Shown here: piece by piece, positions 1 through 3,678 of the stretch
How the letters are laid out: each line of letters begins with the position of its first letter
How positions within the stretch are numbered: the stretch's first letter is position 1
Assembly (NCBI GenBank): GCA_001303665.1
Contig: LJUF01000217.1
Location: 1 to 6,218 of the forward strand
Source of the DNA: Phycisphaerae bacterium SM23_33
Lineage (GTDB): Bacteria; Planctomycetota; Phycisphaerae; SM23-33
Direction: 5' to 3'
DNA length: 6,218 nt
Notes under the pieces: model-generated
Seen by the model: only the letters and a program-made list of their open reading frames with translations
Told to the model about the DNA's origin: nothing
The model's database searches: none
Translations under genes and position numbers: made by a program

Positions 1-255
1 GATCAGCGGGACGTTCACCAGCGGCAGCACCACCAGCAGGCCGCGCACCGCCGCCAGGTCCAGCCCGGCCAGCAGTTGCCCGATCATCGCCGAGCCGCTG
101 TATTCGGTCTGGTGCTGTGCGCAGTGGACCACCAGCGCGCGGCCGTCGGCCGCTCCGGCCGCCAGCACGATCGGGATGTGAACCCCATCCAGCTTCAGCG
201 AATCGTGGATGATCCGCCCGGCAGCGGGCTTGACGCCCATGAAATCGACGCCCAT
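1..255 (-). CDS. Succinylglutamate desuccinylase/aspartoacylase-family zinc deacylase, N-terminal part (runs off left edge)
   Basis: Reading the minus strand from the ATG at 255-253 gives 85 uninterrupted codons to the window edge, beginning MGVDFMGVKPAAG. Around residues 41-54 the protein reads LVVHCAQHQTEYSG, with H48 and E51 in the HxxE spacing that binds zinc in the M14-like AstE/AspA family; the usual residue after the histidine is Gly, here Gln. Residues 73-85, LLVVLPLVNVPLI, match the following strand, which in this family ends in a P-x-x-N-x-P-like turn. Members hydrolyse N-acyl amino acids or related amides, usually in the cytoplasm; the substrate cannot be told from this fragment. 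The start is supported by CAGGAGA (267-261) five bases before the ATG; a second in-frame ATG at 240 has no comparable site. The C-terminal catalytic residues are outside the window. It is transcribed away from the PEP-CTERM genes. Confidence 0.75.
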   Translation of the reverse strand, partial: MGVDFMGVKPAAGRIIHDSLKLDGVHIPIVLAAGAADGRALVVHCAQHQTEYSGSAMIGQLLAGLDLAAVRGLLVVLPLVNVPLI

Positions 256-260
256 GGCTG

Positions 261-310
261 TCTCCTGTCAAGGCACGGCGGCAGGAGATATTGGACGTGC
301 CGCTCCTGCC
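261..310 (-). promoter_or_regulatory. Possible Shine-Dalgarno-sequestering alternative hairpins in the deacylase leader
   Basis: On the minus-strand transcript, GGCAGGAG (310-303) is perfectly complementary to CTCCTGCC (287-280), giving an 8-bp stem with a 15-base loop. The same middle segment, read as TCTCCTG (288-282), is also perfectly complementary to the deacylase Shine-Dalgarno CAGGAGA (267-261), giving a 7-bp stem with a 12-base loop. The two pairings exclude each other, so the upstream arm could free the ribosome-binding site. The pairings are seen directly; regulation is inferred. It requires a transcription start upstream of 310, and I found no good minus-strand promoter to place one. 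AGGAG-like strings are common, so chance is a real alternative. Confidence 0.35.
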
Positions 311-404
311 TTCGTCAATCGTTGAACCCGTCGCGTGACCTTGGCTTACCGTCGGCCTTGAGCGGGCGGCCTCTGCCCTGGACATCCCGGGGAGGCGAAT
401 GCAT

Positions 405-432
405 TTGACAAATCCGCAGGCGGCGATATGAT
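405..432 (+). promoter_or_regulatory. Sigma-70-type promoter facing the PEP-CTERM genes
   Basis: A perfect -35 hexamer TTGACA (405-410) is followed after 16 bases by TATGAT (427-432), one mismatch from the -10 consensus. In DNA this GC-rich such a pair stands out. It points right, toward the gene starting at 671, and predicts a transcript start near 439-441 and a leader of about 230 bases. Use of a housekeeping sigma factor is inferred from the consensus only. Confidence 0.65.
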
Positions 433-440
433 GGGGGGAG

Positions 441-456
441 ACTGAGAGTTCTCAGT
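441..456. promoter_or_regulatory. 16-bp palindrome at the predicted transcription start (candidate operator)
   Basis: ACTGAGAGTTCTCAGT consists of two perfectly complementary 7-base arms (441-447 and 450-456) around a GT centre. It begins 8 bases downstream of the -10 box, so it sits at about +1 to +17, a classic place for a repressor dimer to block initiation. Alternatively it may form a short hairpin at the 5' end of the mRNA that protects it. I do not recognise the half-site as belonging to a named regulator, and no copy was seen before the second PEP-CTERM gene. Confidence 0.5.
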
Positions 457-619
457 GTGGGGTCATGTCTGTCGCGGATGAGCTTTCGTTCAAGCGCTCA
501 GCTACCGGACGGTGTGGCCTGACCGGGGCGGCGGTCTGGCGGGGAGCGAGGCCGCGGCGGCGGAGTTCCCGGTGGGCGGGCCGCCGGGTCGTCGCGGGTG
601 TGCTGAGGCAGCGGCCGCC

Positions 620-740
620 GAAGACAAGCCGCCGTGGCAAGCACCAAACGGGGACGGAAAGGAGCTGGCGATGAAGGCGGGCCGTAGGGGCGGATCCATC
701 GTGGGAGCGTATCTTTCGCTGACGGTGATATGCGGCTTGG
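620..740 (+). repeat. Duplicated leader plus signal-peptide block, copy 1
   Basis: The 51 bases before the ATG at 671 and the first 70 coding bases align without any gap to 1664-1784. By hand count the identity is 38/51 in the leader and 58/70 in the coding part. Shared features include GAAGACA at the left end, AGCAC in the middle, the ribosome-binding site AAAGGAG six bases before the ATG, and CTGACGGTGATATGCGGCTT in the signal peptide. It marks a tandem gene duplication that included the upstream DNA. Confidence 0.8.
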
Positions 741-1513
741 CCGGCCCGGGATTGTCGGCACCCCCCTCTCGCTGGACGATTGACACGACCTCGGGGGTCA
801 CCGGAACCACGGTTCCTGACCAGAGCGTCAACGGGGTCCGCGCCACAGACGTTACCGTGCTGGGCGGGGAGGAGCTGCTGGTTTACTCGGTCAACCTGGA
901 CGGCTGCCTCCACATCTCCCAACCCGCCCCCCCGACGACGGTGGGCGTGCGGATCTACGACAGCGACACCCAAGAGCTGGTCGCCTCGCGCGAACGGACC
1001 TTCTGGTTTGAGGTCAACTGTGCCTGGGACTATCCCATCTCCGCTCTCCTCCAGCCGGGGCGCGACTATCGCATCGGGTGGTTCATCGACGCCGGCGCCT
1101 CGCCCGCCTACGCCGACATGTTCCGGCCCGATTCCTTTCCGTACTGGGAGACGGAGGGCCTGTTCCGAATCAACGGCGGATACGCCGCCGGCGCCGACGT
1201 ATTCCCGTCGAATGCCAGTGAGCTTGTGCCCCCGACGGAGCTTGAGGTGGCCCAGGGTTTTGTCTACGGCGACGCCAACTTGAACGGCTGCGTGGACGGC
1301 CTGGACTATAGCTGCTGGAGCCTTAATTACCTCTCGGCCGGGGGTTGGGTTGGTGGCGACTTCAACTTCGACGGCATCACCGACGGGCTGGACTACAACA
1401 ACTGGTCGTTGCACTACGGCTACGGCTGCCCGTGGGCCGGGGCCGGCATTCCCGAACCCTCCTGCACAGTGGTGTTGATTCTGGCCGTCTGGACCCTCCG
1501 GCGGCGCCGGTAG
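671..1513 (+). CDS. Exported PEP-CTERM protein with dockerin-like calcium-binding domain
   Basis: This 280-residue protein is probably exported by Sec and processed at the cell surface. Residues 1-30 are a signal peptide: basic MKAGRRGG, a hydrophobic core, and a likely cleavage after GLSA. Residues 36-195 form an unrecognised beta-rich domain with landmarks DTTS, VGVRIYDSDT, LLQPGRDYRIGWFIDAG and YWETEGLFRINGGY. Residues 200-250 hold two calcium loops of dockerin type I style, DANLNGCVDGLDY and DFNFDGITDGLDY, each followed by a W-S-L-x-Y helix. Residues 260-280 are the PEP-CTERM tail: IPEP, a hydrophobic segment and a final RRRR. This tail is normally recognised by an exosortase, which was not seen in the window. 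The open frame extends upstream to 512, but AGGAG (660-664) six bases before ATG 671, and a signal peptide beginning exactly there, fix the start. The gene lies behind the promoter at 405-432. Binding partner and biological role are unknown. Confidence 0.85.
   Translation: MKAGRRGGSIVGAYLSLTVICGLAGPGLSAPPSRWTIDTTSGVTGTTVPDQSVNGVRATDVTVLGGEELLVYSVNLDGCLHISQPAPPTTVGVRIYDSDTQELVASRERTFWFEVNCAWDYPISALLQPGRDYRIGWFIDAGASPAYADMFRPDSFPYWETEGLFRINGGYAAGADVFPSNASELVPPTELEVAQGFVYGDANLNGCVDGLDYSCWSLNYLSAGGWVGGDFNFDGITDGLDYNNWSLHYGYGCPWAGAGIPEPSCTVVLILAVWTLRRRR
779..1426 (+). repeat. Ectodomain plus dockerin segment, copy 1 (paralogous to 2505-3142)
   Basis: This 648-base segment, from IDTTS to the second dockerin loop, is matched by 2505-3142 over its whole length. 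Strongly shared stretches include RIYDS, LQPGxDYRIG, GLFRxNGGY, TELEVA, GCVDGLDY and GGDFNFDGI. Together with the shared leader block it shows that the two genes come from one duplication. The first copy reads through intact. Confidence 0.8.
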
Positions 1514-1583
1514 ATTCCGCAGTTCCTGTGCGCCGCGCATGCTCCGGAGGACAGGCCGGGTGTGCTGGCGCTGGGCGCACAGG

Positions 1584-1625
1584 TGCCGCTCCGCAAGCGG
1601 CAGAGCAGGCAGGTGCCGGCCTGCC
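1584..1625 (+). other. Two adjacent GC-rich hairpins between the PEP-CTERM genes
   Basis: TGCCGCT (1584-1590) pairs perfectly with AGCGGCA (1596-1602) around a five-base loop. Immediately after it, GCAGGC (1605-1610) pairs with GCCTGC (1619-1624), or GGCAGG with CCTGCC in a shifted register. They begin about 70 bases after the first gene's stop. No T-run follows, so this is not a standard intrinsic terminator. They may stabilise or attenuate transcription into the second gene, or may simply reflect GC-rich sequence. Confidence 0.35.
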
Positions 1626-1663
1626 GGCGAACGGCCGAAGTCGCCTGGAATGTTCGTGCTGTG

Positions 1664-1784
1664 GAAGACAGGCCATGGCGGGAAGCACGGAACGTCGGGG
1701 GAAAGGAGCAGGCGATGAAGGCCAGGCGTAGCGGCGGATCCATTGTCGGAACCTGTGTTTCCCTGACGGTGATATGCGGCTTGA
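1664..1784 (+). repeat. Duplicated leader plus signal-peptide block, copy 2
   Basis: This is the gap-free counterpart of 620-740, about 79% identical by hand count. It includes the ribosome-binding site AGGAG (1704-1708), again six bases before ATG 1715. The sequence further upstream (1514-1663) does not obviously match the first gene's leader. The promoter and palindrome of copy 1 are not repeated here, so the second gene may depend on read-through from the first. Confidence 0.8.
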
Positions 1785-2560
1785 CGGGCGTGGCGCTGCC
1801 GCTGCCGCCGCCCGGCGACGCCAACGAGGACGGCATCGTCAGCGGGGCCGACTTCACCGTCTTCCTCGATAACTACGGGGCCACCGGCGTGCCGCGGTGG
1901 TCGGACGGCGGCTGCACCGTGGGGAACTTCAACGACGATACCGTCGTGGACCCGGCGGACTACAGCGAGTGGGCCCTCAGGTGCGGCCTCGGCGGAACGC
2001 CGGCCACAGTTCCCGGCCCCGGCTTGGCCTGCCGCGTCTCGGATCTTGGCGGCGGGCTGTACGGCTTCAGGCTCAGCGTATGCGACGGCTACGGCGGGGC
2101 GGGCTCGTTCTTTGCCAACGTGACGTTCCAGGGCGCCTGGGCCGAGCAAAGCCAAAACCCCGGCACCATCCAACAGCTACAGGTGTCTTTTCCCGTCCCG
2201 CCGAACGTGGACTACGAAGCCGACGCGGACCTGTGGGACTATCATGATCCGAATTACCACAAGGAGCGGGATTCGTATTTCCTGAACCCGTTCCACGGCC
2301 CCGTCATGTGGTTCGACGAAGCCGCCAACTACTACTCCGCCTCGATAAGCACGGAGTGCGCGACCTACCACACGGCGGCTCCGCTGGCCTACATCTGCTG
2401 CACCGGGGACGTCGTCTACGACGGCATCATCAGCCACCTCGGGCAGGAGTATTCCCTTTCCGGAATGGCCCAAATCCCTCCCCCCGGGCCCTCAGGTTTC
2501 GAGCGTCGACACGACCTCATGGGGAAGCGGAGCAACGGTCCCCGACCGCAGCTTCAATGA
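1715..2560 (+). CDS. N-terminal half of a frame-disrupted PEP-CTERM/dockerin protein
   Basis: The frame encodes 281 residues from ATG 1715, which has AGGAG six bases upstream and a signal peptide almost identical to the preceding gene's (residues 1-28 or so). Directly after it come paired calcium-loop segments: GDANEDGIVSGADFTVF (34-50), canonical, and GNFNDDTVVDPADYSEW (70-86), a degenerate second loop. Residues 100-255 form a second domain with landmarks VSDLGGGLYGFRLSV, FFANVTFQGAW, SYFLNPF, YHTAAPLAY, GDVVYDGII and LGQEYSLSG. From experience this pattern recurs in planctomycete exported proteins, but I cannot name a function. The last 22 or so residues, after IPPPGP, look like out-of-frame translation: the neighbouring frame there encodes VDTTS and the shared ectodomain. 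The frame has no PEP-CTERM tail, so a product ending here would be exported but unsorted. See the reconstructed entry 1715-3280. Confidence 0.75.
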   Translation: MKARRSGGSIVGTCVSLTVICGLTGVALPLPPPGDANEDGIVSGADFTVFLDNYGATGVPRWSDGGCTVGNFNDDTVVDPADYSEWALRCGLGGTPATVPGPGLACRVSDLGGGLYGFRLSVCDGYGGAGSFFANVTFQGAWAEQSQNPGTIQQLQVSFPVPPNVDYEADADLWDYHDPNYHKERDSYFLNPFHGPVMWFDEAANYYSASISTECATYHTAAPLAYICCTGDVVYDGIISHLGQEYSLSGMAQIPPPGPSGFERRHDLMGKRSNGPRPQLQ

Positions 2561-3142
2561 GACCCGGGCCGTGGACGCCACGGTGCTGGGCCCGGAACGA
2601 CTGCTGGTGACCTCGATGACCCTGAAGGAACTCAACATCTCCACGGCCTCCGGCACGGTGGGGCGCGGATCTACGACAGCAGCACGGCCGCCCTGGTGGC
2701 CTCGGCCGACGTGACCGTGTCGTCAGGGGCCGACCAGACCGTCACCATTCCCATGGCCGCCGTGCTTCAGCCGGGGCAGGACTACCGGATCGGATTCTTC
2801 ATCGAGGCCGGCGGCTCCGGCGGCTCCGCCGACCTGGTCAGCGCCGAGGGGTATCCCTACTGGGAGGACCAGGGGCTGTTTCGAATGAATGGCGGGTACA
2901 GCATCGGCGCCGACGCCTTCCCCGCGAACGTCAACGCCTACGTGCCGCTGACCGAGCTGGAAGTCGCCCGCGAATGGACCGAGGGCGACGCCAACCTGGA
3001 CGGCTGCGTGGACGGGTTGGACTACAACAACTGGTCGCTGCACTACCTTGGCTCCGGCGGCTGGCGAGGGGGCGACTTCAACTTCGACGGCATCGCCGAC
3101 GGGATGGACTACAACCTCTGGTCGCTGCATTACGGTCACGGC
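2505..3142 (+). repeat. Ectodomain plus dockerin segment, copy 2 (frameshifted)
   Basis: This is the counterpart of 779-1426. Its first 158 bases (2505-2662) are in the frame that reads VDTTS, ATVPDRS and DATVLG, then the frame changes by one base before ARIYDS. The first dockerin loop here, DANLDGCVDGLDYNNWSLHY, is closer to the canonical form than that of copy 1, which has YSCW in place of YNNW. Confidence 0.8.
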
Positions 3143-3280
3143 TGGCGCGAGTCGGCGGCCATCCCCGAGCCGGGCTGCGCGGCGCTGCTGCTGTTGGGCG
3201 TGGTGGCCCTCGGCAGGCCGCGGCGCCGAGCACCGCGGGAAGGCCCCGGGGCGCCTCGGAGGGCAGGCCCTCCCTGCTGA
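2696..3280 (+). CDS. C-terminal half of the disrupted PEP-CTERM/dockerin protein
   Basis: The frame is open from just after the TGA at 2558-2560 to the TGA at 3278-3280. Its first possible start, GTG 2696, has no ribosome-binding site and lies inside the ectodomain, so independent translation is doubtful. Counting from 2696, residues 1-90 are the rest of the ectodomain (LQPGQDYRIGFFIEAG, YWEDQGLFRMNGGY, VPLTELEVA). Residues 97-149 carry two good calcium loops (DANLDGCVDGLDY, DFNFDGIADGMDY), each followed by a W-S-L-H-Y helix. Residues 156-178 are the PEP-CTERM tail: IPEP, ALLLLGVVAL, then RPRRR. Unlike the first gene, which stops at its Arg cluster, this frame runs about 16 further Pro/Gly/Arg-rich residues, as if the original stop were lost. 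It has no signal peptide of its own; that is supplied by the N-terminal half at 1715. Confidence 0.7.
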   Translation: MASADVTVSSGADQTVTIPMAAVLQPGQDYRIGFFIEAGGSGGSADLVSAEGYPYWEDQGLFRMNGGYSIGADAFPANVNAYVPLTELEVAREWTEGDANLDGCVDGLDYNNWSLHYLGSGGWRGGDFNFDGIADGMDYNLWSLHYGHGWRESAAIPEPGCAALLLLGVVALGRPRRRAPREGPGAPRRAGPPC

Positions 3281-3678
3281 TCTCGCCGGGCGGGCGTCCC
3301 TGAAAGTAGGGCATCCCTCGATCACCTCGCCGGACTCGCCTGGTCTGACCGGACTTCGGCGTTCCCGCTCCCAGACCGCCACGAACCCGCGGAGGATGAT
3401 CGCTACCGCCCCGCCCGGAGGCGCTTGGCACCGGTCTGCCCCCAGTGATAAGGTGCAACAGGGATTGGACGCAAAGCTCGCGGCTGCCCGGGCCAGCCCG
3501 ACCCCCAGGCCCGGGGTTAGCGGCCGAAGGATTGGGCAGATTGGGATGCAAAGCCCAAAAAAGCCCAATCACTCCATCCACCAACTGCCGCCTCGAAAAA
3601 GACTTACAGGACGCCACGGCCAGCCATTTGGGCGCGTCTGGAGAGCTAATTGGGCTTGAGGGGCCGCACATGTTCGGC
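3281..3678. other. Non-coding gap between convergent genes with several inverted repeats
   Basis: This is about 400 bases with no supportable gene; open frames here lack ribosome-binding sites and family features. CCCGGGCC (3487-3494) and GGCCCGGG (3508-3515) form a perfect 8-bp stem with a 13-base loop. A second structure follows at 3530-3570 and related motifs continue to 3657. GGCCG (3662-3666) and CGGCC (3675-3679) form a short stem touching the stop codon of the minus-strand gene. No intrinsic terminator with a clean T-run is obvious in either direction. Confidence 0.5.
3530..3657. repeat. Cluster of ATTGGGC / GCCCAAT inverted motifs (possible terminator or binding-site array)
   Basis: GATTGGGC (3530-3537) pairs perfectly with GCCCAATC (3563-3570), and nested inside them TTGGG (3541-3545) pairs with CCCAA (3554-3558). 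The GATTGGG unit repeats directly at 3539-3545, a 9-base period. Further right are ATTTGGGC (3626-3633) and ATTGGGCTT (3649-3657); the latter is perfectly complementary to AAGCCCAAT (3561-3569) over nine bases. Read on the minus strand, that arm is followed by TTTT, so a long-loop terminator for the gene ending at 3679 is possible. A protein-binding array is the alternative. Confidence 0.4.

Larger units (their letters stand above)
256..670. other. Divergent intergenic control region and long leader of the first PEP-CTERM gene
   Basis: This 415-base gap separates two divergently oriented genes, and I see no convincing protein gene in it. Its left part (256-320) carries the leader of the deacylase. 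The middle has a right-facing promoter and a palindrome. From about 457 to 670 it forms a GC-rich leader of roughly 230 bases before the ATG at 671. The last 51 bases of this leader resemble the leader of the next PEP-CTERM gene without gaps. A 69-codon open frame (465-674) ends in the ATGA overlap with the ATG at 671, but it has Arg/Gly-rich, low-complexity composition and no clear ribosome-binding site, so I do not call it a gene. Confidence 0.6.
1715..3280 (+). pseudogene. Reconstructed parent gene with two compensating one-base frameshifts
   Basis: Continuous homology runs through three frames. Frame A (1715 to about 2480) gives signal peptide, dockerin and the second domain. The +1 frame (about 2487-2662) gives QVSSVDTTS, ATVPDRSFNE and LNISTASGTVG. 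Frame A again (2663-3280) gives ARIYDSST through to the PEP-CTERM tail. The first switch lies at or near the six-C run 2480-2485 and behaves like one extra base. The second lies at GTGGGGCGCGG (2658-2668), where the intact paralogue has one more base (GTGGGCGTGCGG), so it behaves like one lost base. Net length is unchanged: 521 codons with domain order signal peptide, dockerin, domain 2, ectodomain, dockerin, PEP-CTERM. Either the gene is decaying or the assembly has two errors in homopolymers. Programmed frameshifting at both places is the least likely reading. Confidence 0.7.

Noticed and set aside
313..318. TTGACG on the minus strand as a -35 box for the deacylase
   Set aside because: No reasonable -10 hexamer lies 16-18 bases downstream; the best, CAATAT-like, is 19 bases away and poor.
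512..670. A start at 512 for the first PEP-CTERM gene, and at 1562 for the second
   Set aside because: Both would bury a well-formed signal peptide behind 50 or more low-complexity residues. The internal ATGs at 671 and 1715 each have AGGAG six bases upstream, and signal-peptide homology begins there.
452..2173. A 573-codon open frame on the minus strand opposite the PEP-CTERM genes
   Set aside because: It lies opposite clear exported-protein genes, has low-complexity Ala/Val/Gly/Arg composition typical of GC-rich antisense frames, and shows no family motif. Its internal repeat simply mirrors the duplicated leaders on the other strand.
3426..3439. TGGCAC...TGC resembling a sigma-54 promoter, considered because some PEP-CTERM genes use sigma-54
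   Set aside because: The GG and GC elements are separated by nine bases, not the required ten, and the site lies downstream of the PEP-CTERM genes with no plus-strand gene after it.
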